Shown here one piece after another: positions 23,918-35,952 of a stretch of DNA of 64,000 nt. The stretch covers positions 31,553,313 through 31,617,312 of the forward strand of contig NC_089749.1 of NCBI RefSeq assembly GCF_040412425.1, read 5' to 3'. The translations under genes were made by a program, and so were the position numbers. The notes beneath the pieces are model-generated. The model was not told the DNA's origin. It did no database searches and was given only the letters and a program-made list of their open reading frames with translations. Within the stretch, counting starts at the first letter, position 1; each line of letters begins with the position of its first letter. This stretch comes from Macrobrachium rosenbergii. Its lineage: Eukaryota > Arthropoda > Malacostraca > Decapoda > Palaemonidae.

Positions 23918-24072
23918 CTGATTGGTGAAGTTGGATCAGCACACAGTAAGAGAGGACATGAAAAGTCTTCATCATCTGGCAACAGAGACAACTCCAAGTC
24001 AACTCTCTCATACACATGTAGTTTGACAGAAGTTGCCAACCCTATCCGAGACCCATTGTGCAAAGCAGTCTT
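23918..24072 (-). CDS. Nup88: Nup88 (mbo) exon d
   Basis: 155-nt exon in phase 0. Acceptor is cctttttag before AAGACTGC and donor is ATCAG/GTGAGT. The peptide holds VKLHVYERVDLELSL, an acidic DDEDFSCPLLL segment and DPTSPIR. In other Nup88 proteins the acidic linker is likewise followed by a VFE-x-VELEL strand and then DFSCP-x-L with a DP-x-CPSR turn. It ends with two bases (AG) completed by the A that opens exon e, again giving arginine. The intron separating it from exon c is the shortest seen here, about 3.1 kb, and mainly holds an inverted CT/GA-flanked repeat. Confidence 0.88.
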
Positions 24073-26409
24073 CTAAAAAGGAAAGACAAACAAATTAAGC
24101 AGAGCTTTCACTGTTCCATAAATTTTGATTATTAGTCTAAAATCTAATTATAATTATGTCCAGCTGAAAAACACATCCTCACAGGCTGCTTATTCGTCAA
24201 TGGATGGTCCTACAATAATCCTTCACTTATGTGCTTTTCCTTATTTACAAATATTACAAAGCAAACGCTACTCTCCACTATGATCATAAAAACTTGTAAA
24301 TGTGCATTTAGTGGTGAGGCTGACTTGATAGAGGAAAGATTCTCAGGTGGGAGCACTTTTAATGATAACTGCTGCTCAGACAAGCAAGCTTAGGGTGTGA
24401 GAAGTGGAATATTGTGTGCTGACTGGCCGAGTGATTTCTGGGGATGGGGAAAAGCAAAATAGAGAGAAAAAGTCTAAGTGAAACCACTGCCCACCTCAGA
24501 ATGCAAGGAGTTGAATGCTTTGTGTCAACTGGCTTAGAGATAGAGAAAGAAAGCCGGATGGAAGAAGATTATTTCCTATCCTTGTCCTGGTGCTGAGTAC
24601 ATTATGAACTTTATTTACAAGAGATAAAATGATACACTTTTACTTCTATTTGTGTAACACTTCAGCTGTTATCTTTACCATAATTCTGGTCTCTATATGT
24701 ATAAGGCTTTCATTTTTGTTCTGTAACTATACTAAGTACGTTTGGTTTGTTTTTAACTTCTTCGTCTGCTGTTAATTCTCTTTCACTCCCTTACATTCTT
24801 CTTAGCAGTAATGAAATACTGAGTTAGGTGTATGAAATGAATGTCATTGGTACATATTTGCATTCCAAATAAATTTGAGTAATTTCCATTAAAAGTTTTC
24901 TTCTTCATTCCCTTGTTTCCTTAATGCTGTAGATTTATGATAAGTGTCTGAAAGACTGCCCCAGGTGATAGGAGACATTTTTCTTGTCAAGTGCGGTCTC
25001 CATTTGTTACTAATTCCGAACTGTCTGATGCACAAGTTCATTTTATAGGAAAACTGTTTTGAACATAGACAATTTGTTTACTACAGTTCTGTAATATAAA
25101 GGAAGCCTGTGCTTGGGCTCGCTTCTTTATTCAAGGTTTTCACTGACTTTGGCATAGAGAGTGAGTGTGTGTGTGTGTGTGTGTGTGTAAACAGGTGCAT
25201 ACTCCGACATAAATCGGAAGATTAGAGACAGTCTGTGATGTTTTGATTGCATAAATACAATGTTTTACAGTATTCATGATATACTGTTCATGCTTCCATG
25301 AAGCTTTATGGACTTGGTGTGTATTGCATAGGCTATGCTTATTAAACTGCAAGGCTGGACTAAAGTTTGTGGTGGGCTAGCATAGGTTAAGATTATGACA
25401 TGCCCTTATCCACAATTCATCATTTTTCTTCACCCTTCTGGTTCTACATGTATTAGTGCAAATACATGAGCTGTTATGACCATAACATTTCACTGTATTA
25501 TAACAGCACCTCCACTTATCAAATTTCATTACTATGTGATGTGTCCCAGTCCACCAAAAAAAAAAAAAAAAATTATATTTTGCACTTTTGAGTTTTTACT
25601 TTTACAAGTATGTGCAGTTATATTTTGTCTAACTAAAGTGTACAGTATAGTTACATAATGTAATACATTTTCTGTAAATTATTCAATTTACACTTACAAA
25701 CTAATTTTAAAAGTGAAATTATCACTTTTTGTTCATCTAGCAATCACATACTTGGAAATTCCAAGATGTTGGTTACATAAAGATTAGGCAATCACATCCG
25801 CATAAACATAAAAACAGTTCCAGATGTTAATTTTTTTTAAAAGAATGGGCCATGCTTCCTTGTTTCACTGTGTACGCAGTGTTCCGAAATTCTAAGGTAC
25901 AGTATATGATTATAAGCAGTGTAACCACACGCATCTGTGTAACACAGAATAGGAAATCATTCTAATTAAACATATAAAAAGTTCCATAAATTGATTATAT
26001 TTTCAAAGTGATACAAACATGCTTTCTGGTTTCATTGTAAGAGCACATGCTTTGAGATTCTTTTGGTTAAAAGAAGTCCAATTGCATCAACCTACCATTT
26101 CCCCACCCAATGACTATGAAACATTACATACAAATGGAATTTCGGGATCCTAACTCGGACTAAAATGTCCGCAGCCACCACAACCACACTGGAGCCTCAC
26201 TACACTTCAATTGCTCTCTTTAAGATAAGATTACAGAAAATATGTTTTTTTTATTCTGACTGACTTTTACCATATTTAATGCACTGCTGTATTTATGTTT
26301 TGTCACCATCTAGGTAATATTTTGTGCTGCAATTATTTTTGTAGTCTGTTTTTGTGTGCATGTCTGTTCATGCAGAAACAAACATCACATTATAAAACAC
26401 TGCACACAA

Positions 26410-26837
<428 letters not shown>

Positions 26838-26924
26838 CCACAGTGTGTAGTTGTTACAATAAAGACACAAAAAGGTTTATGGCCTATTTTTTCAAAAGTA
26901 CAAGCTATGCTTATATGATATGTG

Positions 26925-27010
26925 TACAGTAAACCCCCCTCATTCGCATTCTCACGATTTGCGGGATTTTCTGTGGAACGTATCTATAAATTACTCACAA
27001 AAAATTGATT
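26925..27010. mobile_element. Fragment of CAGTAAACCCCC-type MITE
   Basis: Starts TACAGTAAACCCCCCTCATT and continues TTTTCTGTGGAACGTATCTA, as in the complete copies at 29091-30223 and 49884-50238. The right end is missing. Confidence 0.65.
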
Positions 27011-27179
27011 AATTAATGGATTTCATGACTTATCAAGAGGGCCAACCCCCCAACTGTCTGTTAAGTTGAGGTGCCACTTAAGAATGTGAGTTAGAGCTAC
27101 GTACATATTTTAATGTTAATAATGGACTGCAACACACTAGCCAACAGAAAATCTTTATCAAAAAAGATAATAAACATAC

Positions 27180-27366
27180 CTGATCATCTTCATCTTCTTC
27201 ATCACTGTCAATAACAACACAGTGAAGAAGCTGGCCTGTAGAAGTTGCGATAATCAATACAGGTGGAGATGACTGAAGGACCAGTAGACTACAACAATCA
27301 ACACCATAATTATCTTCACTAGCTGGTGACATAGTTAGAGGACCATAGACTGAATGGAACGGTGGC
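27180..27366 (-). CDS. Nup88: Nup88 (mbo) exon c, GPL..EDNYG signature
   Basis: The most diagnostic exon, 187 nt. Acceptor is cttcacttag and donor is GATCAG/GTATG. The peptide contains YGPLTMSPASEDNYGVD followed by VLIIATSTGQLLHCVVID and an acidic run DSDEEDEDDQ. Nup88 proteins share the order GPL-x-M-x-PA-x-EDNYG, then an IAT-x-SG-x-LYHCVV strand, then an acidic linker. One base completes the arginine codon started in exon b and 62 codons follow, so the exon ends at phase 0. The translation runs on past the donor into intron sequence, so that part is not coding. This exon makes the family assignment close to certain. Confidence 0.92.
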
Positions 27367-27575
27367 CTAAGTGAAGAAAAGAACATGGTACCTTATCGGC
27401 CTGATAATATAATAGTAAACAGGATGGCTCCATAGAACCTTAACAAAGAGCTACACTAAAGGGCAAAGAGCCAACACATTTTTAAAATCATGTCCCATTG
27501 TTTTGGCTCTTGAGTGACTTTCAAAAACTAGAACAAACTGAGACAATACATTTGCACATAAAAAAATAAAATAAA

Positions 27576-28577
27576 TACATTAGAACCTTGGTTCTCGACG
27601 CTAATTCGTTCCAGAAGAAGTGTTGAGATTCGATTTTGTCGAATTCTGAGTTAATTTCTCCCATAAGAAATAACTGAAAATGGATTAATCCATTCCTGAC
27701 CACCAGTCACTACCCCAACCTTGCCTTTTTATACAAAACTTTACACAAATTACAATTAAATAGGTTCAGAGTTGAATAACTTACCGTATCAGAAGCACGT
27801 TTTACATTTTTAAATGCATACTGTATCAAAAAAGTTGGCCTATGACCAATGCAGCCGTATTACCGATGATATACCGAGAGCCATAGGCTAGGCTAAGTAG
27901 CCTATAGGCACTGCCAGAATGTACTGTAACAGGTACACATGAAAACTGTTGTTAATAATGATAACATTGAAAAACAAGCCATATTATCACATGAAATTAA
28001 TAATACAGTATTTATAAACTGAATTACTGTATGTCTGTTATCGTGAAATTAAGAAAAATTTCCGAAATTACGTCGGAACTCGGCAGCTTGTGGCAGATAT
28101 AAACAAACCATATCGCCGCCCTGGTGGTGCATCGCGGTACTAATTACATAAACATTCAGAATGTTTATGTAATTAGTACCGCGATATACCACCAGGCCGG
28201 CGATATGGTTTGTTTATATCTGCCACAGACTGCCGAGTTCCAACGTAATTTCGGATAATTTTCTTAATTTTATAACAGACATACAGTAATTCGGTTTATA
28301 AATACTGTATTATTAATTTAATGTGATAATATGGCTTGTTTTTCAACAGCAGCATGTGTGGGCTTTAAATGCTTTTAAATAAGCATGGGAAGAATGCCAC
28401 CAACAACGCCAACTAGCGGCAGCCGCCCGAAACTTTTTTTTCTACAAACATCATATGATTCATCGGGTCAGATTCCGGTTTGTTGTTTGAACTCCGACGC
28501 AAAATTTACTCAACATTTCTTGTTGAAATCCGATTATTTCGAGTTCTAGTACAGTCGAGGACCGGGGTTCTACTGTA
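27576..28577. mobile_element. TA-flanked TIR element containing a giant palindrome
   Basis: Left end TACATTAGAACCTTGGTTCT, right end GGACCGGGGTTCTACTGTA, with further complementarity (CTCGACGCTAATTCG / CGATTATTTCGAG). These resemble Tigger/pogo-style ends. The centre, 27966-28347, is a near-perfect inverted repeat. No transposase is seen. Confidence 0.7.
27966..28347. repeat. Giant near-perfect palindrome (190-bp arms)
   Basis: Arms 27966-28156 and 28160-28347 are inverse copies with only scattered mismatches around a 3-bp centre (AAACATT CAG AATGTTT). Both carry ATATGGTTTGTTTATATCTG / its inverse and the CGCGGTACTAATTACAT stretch. The arms would form a long cruciform or a hairpin RNA. Confidence 0.93.
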
Positions 28578-29090
28578 ACCTGAAACTATGATCACAAAAA
28601 ATACAAGGCAAAATAATATAGATAAGTACATTTTCTACAAACCCATTAATAAAAATTCCAAGTGAAACTGGCCTAGTCACAACAACTGGAAAGATCTTGA
28701 CAGAAGAAAGCCTAATTTTACTTGCGCAAGTCAACTCCACTGTTGCACAGCGTGATGCTCTTCTCATTCCTTTTGAAAGAGTAAGGGAAAGGGAGGAGGG
28801 CACTGAAACTTATGATTACTGGGTTTGTAGTTTGGTTTTATGAGTCCACTAAATATAAATACCTTAAATTGTAATTTATGAGTATGGAAGAAGCAGACGA
28901 GACCCTAAAGAGAATAGTATATTAATAGGCAAGAAGTTCAATACCCTGCAGACAACAATAACTGGATCCAGCTACAACCTCTAAATTCATGGGATAGAAA
29001 TACACACACACCTAAGCATACCAGAAACATGAAAGATGAAGTCATGTATAAGGATGAAGATGAATGATACAGATCCCTCTCAAACAGTAG

Positions 29091-29690
29091 TACAGTAAAA
29101 CCCCCAAATTCGCGTTCTCACAATTCGCGGACTCAGCTATTCACAGAATTTTCTGTGGAACCTATCTATAAATTATTTGCAGGAGAACTCACCCATTCGC
29201 AGATTTTTTCAAAGAGCAATATTCTGTATTTTCATATTATTTTTTGTGACTAAATACTTTATTGTATGTATATACTGTATACATTTTATGATAAAATAAT
29301 AATTTACAGTAATTTTCAAATAATATTAAGTTTAATAAGACCAAATAGTAACATTAACAAAAATAATAATTCTCTCTCTCTCTCTCTCACTGAGATGAAA
29401 GAATTTTTATGCATATGTAATATGTATGTTTGTTTTGTATGGTAAATAAATGATTTACTAATTTTCAAAAAATAATGTAAACACAGCAAAATATCAATTC
29501 ATTAAAGAAAATATATAGTGAATTAGTAAGATTTTAGTTCAACAAATTTTTTCCCTCATCTTTTTCCCACTCTTATCCAAAAGCTTTGGAGCCAAGGAGG
29601 AGGGTGTAACCAGTCAAATATGTCAAATATCTTGACATATTGACCACGAAGGGTAGAAAGTGTTGCCCACTCTTGGTCAAATGTATGTTG

Positions 29691-29743
<53 letters not shown>

Positions 29744-29884
29744 AAGGCGTGAGATGGATAGATAGATAAATAGATAGACAGATAGATAGATAGATAGATA
29801 GATAGAGTGGTTTATAGAAAGATATACATAATATATGCTGTATTATCGACATTTTTAATTGTTTAATTGATGTATGCAACGCAG

Positions 29885-29957
<73 letters not shown>

Positions 29958-30223
29958 ATTGGTTGGAAGGGTTAGAAGTATGTACGTATATATTTTTAAG
30001 GGTAAAATGTTTACGATGACTTTGAAATGATATTAATAATATCATTTCAAAGATTAATACAGTAATAGATAATAGGATAATAATTTGAGGTATATTTGAT
30101 GTAGGATGCTAGTTTAAGGAATACATTTAGTATCTGAACTATTAAGATAGGCAGTTATAAGTGTTTTTAGAGAGGGGTGTTAACCATTTGCGGATTTTAA
30201 CTATTCGCCGGGGGTTTACTGTA
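29091..30223. mobile_element. CAGTAAAACCCCC-type TA-flanked element with CT and GATA arrays
   Basis: Left end TACAGTAAAACCCCCAAATT, right end GCCGGGGGTTTACTGTA. Next to each end are CGCGGACTCAGCTATTC and TTGCGGATTTTAACTATTCG. Inside are (CT)n at about 29371, 29694-29739 and 29891-29955, and a (GATA)n tract at 29754-29808. No ORF of note. Confidence 0.75.
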
Positions 30224-30323
30224 CATGGCCTGCTGCAACATTAAGTCCCATCAAAAAAATTAATAGATTTATGAGTCACATCACACACAAAAACTTGCAA
30301 AAGTTCTCTGGTAATGGGAAGTC

Positions 30324-30605
30324 AAGTTAAGTATACCTTAGTTTAACCAGACCACTGAGCTGATTAACAGCTCTCCTAGGGCTGGCCTGAAGGATTAAAT
30401 TTATTTTACATGGCTAAGAACCAATTGGTTACCTAGCAACGGGACCTACAACTTATTGTGGAATCTGAACCACATTATAGCGAGAAATGAATTTCTGTCA
30501 CCAGAAATAAATTCCTCTAATTCTTCATTGGCCGGTCGGAGAATCGAACGCGGGGCCAACAGAGTGCTAGCTGAGAATGGTACCCCACCCATCCAATGAG
30601 GAACT
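30324..30605 (-). mobile_element. tRNA-derived SINE, copy 2
   Basis: Full-length inverse match to 8440-8715: on the minus strand it starts AGTTCCTCATTGGATGGGTG, has B-box GCGTTCGATTCTC, and ends GGTATACTTAACTT. Flanks GTAATGGGAAGT (30311) and ATAATGGTAAGT (30607) look like an imperfect target duplication. Confidence 0.88.
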
Positions 30606-30619
30606 GATAATGGTAAGTG

Positions 30620-31815
30620 CCTGCTCTAAGAGTACTAGAATTCCATATTATAAAACCCAAGGAGAGCACATGAACTTTGTGGGCCTTGGTGGTTGCTGAT
30701 ATGTGAGAGGTATGCCAGAGAAACACATAAAAAAACCCTGTTTAATAACCTGGCAAAGCCAACAGGGAATGAAGCTCTTAGAGCACATGATTCTGGCAAC
30801 TCATGTGAAAGAACAGGTATGAAGAAGGCAGTAAGGAGTCTGCCTGCAACTTACAGGTTCTCACAGGCTAGAAGAAGATGTTTTAGACACCTACTTCTTG
30901 TGTTAGCTGTAACAAGCAAGAGGTGCTGACAGTCTTAATGTAAAAGGTCAGGTCCCATATGGTAGTATCCATGGCTCACATCGGTCAAAGAACCCTCGTC
31001 CTGAATCAGTTGCCCATATGCCTGCTCGGGCGGCTGCAGAACACAATCAGTACAGTCAGTACTAGTTGATGTACAAGGGCTATGGAAGACCAATGTGTGG
31101 AAGAGAGTTCCAAGACGCTGTCAACCAATTCATGTGACTCCCTACATTTGTTGTTACCCGAACTAGGGCAAGGTATAAGAGAATGGATGACGTACTGTTA
31201 AATGTACTTAACCCCAGAGTGGTGGTGCACCACAGGCTGGGCAGGGAGCAGCATGCCCACAAGACAAGTAGATCAATCTGGCATTGGCAAGGACTGAGCA
31301 GAGACCTATCGCATATCAAGCTCATGATTATGTGTGTAATGTCCAGGGACAGTGAACACTCTGACCCAGACGGAGGTGACGGCTCAATTGAGTGTGTTCC
31401 AAGTGAACTAAATGGTGCTGATCACTGAAAACAAATGATTGTGGGAGCATAACTGCTCAAATTCTTAGTCCACTAGCACATAACCTCTCAAAATTGTGGT
31501 AGAAAATCTATAGACTTCTGTAAGAATGGTCACAATTGAACTTACTGCTGCATATGTTCATGTGAGCTAGCACACAAGCACTAGTAAGAGCACTAAACCA
31601 TATTTCATGAGTGTCATACTAAAGAGAAGTGTAGCACAAACATCCAGCTTGTGCTGTGTGGGCACAGTAAAGCACTGCAAGCCCACTGAAACAGAGGGCA
31701 GTGTGACTCAAATACACAAGCTTTGGGAAAAGCTTAGTCTAAGTATGGCCACTTGAGAGAACAAGTAAAGCACTATGTGTAAAAAACAATACCAGGTCTG
31801 TGGCAAACTACCAGA
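30620..31815. other. Intron sequence without recognised features
   Basis: I see no exon, repeat end or transposon domain here. A plus-strand open stretch at 31183-31428 has no recognisable family. Confidence 0.4.
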
Positions 31816-31852
31816 GAAATGACATTTTTATAATAAAGTAGTTTTATATATA

Positions 31853-32020
31853 CTTACCTAGTAATCACTTAGCTAAAAGTTTCTAACTCCACGGCAGCTT
31901 CAATTTTGAAATTCGCTGTAGAGATAGTTTTTTGTTTATGTAGGTGACTAACCGAGCCCACTTTCGGGGTGAAAGGGAGAAACAATTAAGCCAAGAGCTT
32001 CACTTTTGTTTATGCTCTAA
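31853..32020. repeat. Element B 3' terminal inverted repeat
   Basis: Starts ACTTACCTAGTAATCACTTA. Shares TTTTTTGTTTATGTAGGTGA, CGGGGTGAAAGGGAGAAAC and AAGCCAAGAGCTTCAC with the inverse of 38393-38557. Confidence 0.92.
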
Positions 32021-32052
32021 GGTCCATGTGAGGGGAGGAGGGCAGGCTCCAT

Positions 32053-32143
32053 TCGTAATTACTGGGTAAGTATAAAACTTTTATTGTATTATAAAAATGT
32101 CATTTTTATAAAAGTAGCTTACCCAGTAATTACTTAACTGAAT
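32053..32143. repeat. Element B internal complementary region (ICR)
   Basis: GTAATTACTGGGTAAGTATA, then TATTATAAAAATGTC, meets head-to-head with TTTTTATAAAAGTAGCTTAC and CCAGTAATTACTT. The first half is the inverse of the 31820 end (TGACATTTTTATAATAAAGT). The second half is the inverse of the 38557 end (GGGTAAGTTACTTATAT). Confidence 0.9.
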
Positions 32144-32739
32144 CCACTGAAGGAGGTGGGATTCATTGACATCTTGTACTCTATAGTAAAAACGATAATG
32201 AAATGAGAACAGAATAATTAGGCTTAGCATTGAAAAAATGCTTGTTGTTTCTTACCCGGTGAGAGAGCTGCACAGGTAGATACTGCCCCTGGTTGGCATT
32301 CATCTCAACCGAGTAGCGGCGTGGCGGTATAGCCAGGGTCGCCTGTACTGAAGTGAGCAACTTCGTAGCGGAGGGGTACTCCGATCGCTAACGAAGTAAG
32401 AAGTAAACTTTGCAACAAAGGAATCTCCGATCATTAACAAAGTCAACAATAAAATGCCCTTGCCCAGGGTGCAGTACAATTAAAAAAAAAAAAAAAAAAA
32501 AAAACAGAGAAACAGTCACCTACACCACACATAAAAAGCACATACATATATGAATAACCACCACCCTACACAGAAAAAACTGGTGGGCACTTTAGGTACC
32601 TTGTACCCTCCAGGCTCCCCATGAACTCAACACCTTGACAAGGTGAAGAAAAAAGTAGGAAGTGTTGCTTCCTACGTTCCCTTCCCGAACACTATGCCAG
32701 CCACGGCCAACGGTCCAAGTGTACTGCAATCTTCGTACG

Positions 32740-33598
32740 TAGTCTCCATGTCTCGTAAATAATGCATAGCAAAAACAGATCTAGACAGTCTCCATGTCTT
32801 GCAAATAATGCATAGCAAAAACAGATCTACATTTCCAGAATGTAGTCTATAAGATCAAAGTGAGAGAGAGACTATGCTTAAAAACAACTGAAGCAGCCAC
32901 TGCTCTCACGTCGTGCACTCAAATCTTAAGTCCAGGCAGAACGTTCTCTCCAATTTGAGTGCGCACTTTGAGGATCAGGTTTCTAACGAAAAAAGATAAA
33001 GCGTTTTTAGACATAGGTCTGGCCGAATTCTTAACCAAACACCAAAGATTCCTTGCTGGGCCTCTAATCTTCTCTGTCCTCTTAATGTAATATCTAAGCT
33101 CTCTTACTGGGCACAGACTTCTCTCCTCTTCCTCTGGACCCGGGATGTTCAATAAACCTTTAATAGCAAAGGAACAAGGCCATGGCTGTGAAGGATTCTC
33201 ATTTTTTGCCAAGAAGGCAAGAGTAAGGGAACAGACTGCGTCACCTTGAGAAAAACTATCCTTTTGTATATTGCATGCAGTTCACTCACTCTTCTCACAG
33301 TGGCTAGTGCAACCAGAAAAATAGTCTTCTTAGTCAGCTCCTTCAACAATGATGAACTCATGGGTTCGAATCTTGAGTCAGATAGCCACTTGAGAACTAC
33401 ATCTAATGACCAAGGGCATACCTCCTCCTTGCCAACCTTGGACATGTCGAAAGACTTCAAAAGATCTGAGATATCCTGGTTGGAAGAAATGTCTAAACCT
33501 CTGTGTCTAAAGACTGAGCTAAGCACGGCTCTGTATCCTTTTATCGTAAACGAGGAAAGGCCACCAATGGATCTCAAGTAAAGAAGAAAGTCCGCCAC
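32740..33598 (-). pseudogene. Tyrosine recombinase (element B)
   Basis: DIRS tyrosine recombinase in two frames. N-terminal part MADFLLYLRSIGGLSSFTIK, then PWSLDVVLKWLSDSRFEP. The first arginine box is LVALATVRRVSELHA; the second box HDVR is at 32904-32915 (HDVRAVAAS). The terminal tyrosine is in MHYLRDM at about 32745-32766. Breaks are a frameshift in the 33212-33149 overlap, a TGA two codons before HDVR, and the 46-bp duplication (32741-32832) that doubles the tyrosine segment and shifts frame. All four classes of catalytic residue can be seen, so decay is fairly recent. Confidence 0.85.
32741..32832. repeat. 46-bp tandem duplication at the recombinase tyrosine
   Basis: Copies 32741-32786 and 32787-32832 share AGTCTCCATGTCT and TAATGCATAGCAAAAACAGA. 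46 is not a multiple of three, so it shifts the frame. Confidence 0.93.
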
Positions 33599-33742
33599 TT
33601 GAGTTATAGTGGTTTTAGAAGAGGAGATGTTTTTCTTCTTACATCAAAGTCTAAGTACTGCCCAGTTTGCCTGGTGGACTTTGCTAGTAGAATGTCATCT
33701 ACAATTGGAAAATAGCTTCTGCCGCAGTTCTTGAAAAGCCTT

Positions 33743-35060
33743 TCACTCGCAAGAGTTTGCGGATAGTCGAAACTCTGTCAGGGCCAGAGTGGATGTGTCC
33801 TGATAAAATTTCCTGTAATGAGGTTGTCTGAGTAGGCTTAGGATTGTTGGAAGAAGGTGTGGGAAGTCTACTAGTAGTTCAAGAAGCTCCGCGAACCACT
33901 CTTTCCTCAGCCAGAAGGGAGCTATTAATGTCATCCTGGTGCTTTGATGCAATTGGAGCTTCTTCAGAACCTCCCTCACCATCCAGAACAGAGGGAAGGC
34001 ATACACATCCAGTCCTGACCAATTTTGCATCATCACATCTGTTACCCAGGCTCGTGGGTCTGGAAACGGTGAGCAGAACAGGGGAAGATGGTGGTTTTTC
34101 GGTGTCGTGAACAAATCCACCATCGGTTCTCCCCACAACTTCCACAGATCAGGAGTTCCTTGTTGGATGAGTCGGTAGAGTTGTCGGCTAGCACTCTGCT
34201 AGGCCCAAGTTCAAGTCTCCGGCCAACCAATGAAGAATTATGAGGAATTTATTTCTGGTGATAGAAATTCAGTTCTCGGTATAATGAGGTTCGGATTCCA
34301 CAATAAGCTGTAGGTCCTGTTGCTAGGTAACCAATTGGTTCTTAGCCATGTAAAATAAGTCTAATCCTTTGGGCCCGCTGTTAATCAGCTCAGTGGTCTG
34401 GTTAAACTAAGGTATACTTAACTTTTCCACAGGTTGGAGCATACTCGATGGTCCAGGGTCCATTCAGTCGGGAGAATTTGTTGGTGACGACTGAGTTCAT
34501 CTGCCAATACGTTGCACTTCCCCTGAATGAACCGCCTTAACAGCTGGGTTCGGTTCTGTTCTGCACAAGGGAGGAGACTGCTGGTAGTCTTGCAAAGGGA
34601 GAATGAGTGAGTCCCCCTTTGGAGTCTTACATAAGCTAAAGCTGTTGTGTTGTCCGCATGCACCATAATTACTTTGTCAAGTACTTCCCCTGCGAAATGT
34701 TGCAGTCCCAAATACATGGCTTTCAGTTCTTTGATCTTTATATGCAGAGCCTTCTCCTGTTGGGATCAAACTCCCGGAACTACTTCTCCCTTCAGGAGAG
34801 CTTCCTAATCTATGTCCAGCACGTCGGAGAAGAAGTCTAGGTCGGGGTTCACTACCAAAAGACTTTCCCTCCGAATGTCTGCTTGCGTTGTTCCACCTGC
34901 GCAGGTCCTCCTTTATCTCTTGCGTTATTGGGAAAATGCATAAATCCTGATTTATCTTGTGATCCCAACTAACTCTTAAAAAGAATTGTAGGGGCCTCAT
35001 ATGCAGCCTTCCCAACCTCACAAACTGTTTGATCGACGATAGAGTGCCCAGGAGACTCAT
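33743..35060 (-). pseudogene. RNase H and linker (element B), split by SINE
   Basis: Starts MSLLGTLSSIKQFVRLGRLH, with LHMRPLQFFLRVSWD as the DIRS connection segment, then a frameshift. The second acidic motif is VIMVHADNTTALAYV at about 34655. The third is GKCNVLADELSRHQQ at about 34510. The SINE (34148-34424) interrupts between CSNLWK and WGEPMVDLFTTPKNHHLP. The part left of the SINE continues through DVYAFPLFWMVREVLKKL and RMTLIAPFWLRKEWF, the linker to the recombinase. Stop codons and at least one frame change are present. Confidence 0.85.
34148..34424 (+). mobile_element. tRNA-derived SINE, copy 3, inside element B RNase H
   Basis: Starts AGGAGTTCCTTGTTGGATGA and ends GGTATACTTAACTT, with B-box-like AAGTTCAAGTCTCC. 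An 8-bp target duplication TTCCACAG lies at 34140-34147 and 34425-34432. It is shorter in the 3' body (GGGCCCGCTGTTAATCAGC) than copies 1 and 2. Confidence 0.93.
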
Positions 35061-35952
35061 TCATTGAGTGGCTGAACACTTCTGTAGGGAAAGGAAAAGG
35101 CTGACTTTCTTGAGGCAGGCTTCTATCCTTTTGGGGGAGGGAGAAGCCTGAAAATTCTGAGAGTTGATCTTCATCCCCAAATACAGAATCTGTTGAGGAA
35201 GAGTCAGTTGGGATTTTTGAAGGTTCAACAGCAAACCTAGATCCTGAGTCAAAAGCAATGTCCTTTGAAGGTCCTCCATGCATCTCTCTCTTGTGAGCGA
35301 GTGTATCAGCCAATCGTCCAAATATAGGGAAATGTTCACTCCCAGGAAGTGAAGCCAATTGGCTAATGGGGCGAGAAAATAGCATCTGAAACTGGAAAAC
35401 TTGATTTCCATGAACGAATCTCAGGTACTTCCTTGAGTCTTGCTGGATGGGAATGTGGAAGCAAGCATCTTTCATATCAAGAGAAATCATCCAGTCCTCT
35501 CAACGAATGGATGACAGGACAGACTGGACTGTTTCCATATGAAACTTCGTTTTCTCTATGTAAACATTCGGAGCGCTCACATCGAGTACCGGTCTCCATC
35601 CTCCCGTGGCTTTTGGTACTACAAAAAGCCTGTTGTAAAAACCCTTGGACTCGATATTCTCCACCACTTCTATCGCCTTCTTCTTGAGGAGAGACAACAC
35701 TTCTTCCGAGAGGACTAAATACTTCATTGATCCTACAGAGTACGCCATCAATTTGACGGAAGAGCTGGATAAGGGAGGTTTCTCTCTGAAGGGGATAGAA
35801 TACCCTTCTCTTAATACTTCTATTACCCATTGATCTGCTCCTCTCGCTCTCCAACTTCCCCAAAAAATTTGGAGTCTGGCTCCCACAGGTGCATGAAGGA
35901 CTGAAGACTCACTTACAGGTTGTAGGTCTGGTGGAGGGTCTCTTGGGTGCAA
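35061..35952 (-). pseudogene. Reverse transcriptase (element B)
   Basis: The first 150 residues (35952-35500) contain KGFYNRLFVVPKATGGWRPV and LDVSAPN, the fingers region. A stop follows, then the same frame resumes with ISLDMKDACFHIPI, the first catalytic aspartate. Near 35385 the frame changes where the PFGL-type segment should be, consistent with a small deletion. The other frame carries NWLHFLGVNISLYLDDWLIH, the YLDDW catalytic box, then LGLLLNLQKSQL and YLGMKINS. The 5' end overlaps gag by 44 nt in another frame. Confidence 0.9.

Noticed and set aside
28570..28803. Minus-strand open stretch of 77 residues following the palindromic element.
   Set aside because: No recognisable family, no convincing splice context and no place in Nup88 between exons b and c, which already join in phase.
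31183..31428. 81-residue plus-strand open frame.
   Set aside because: Ordinary composition, no domain, in an intron on the strand opposite to the gene.
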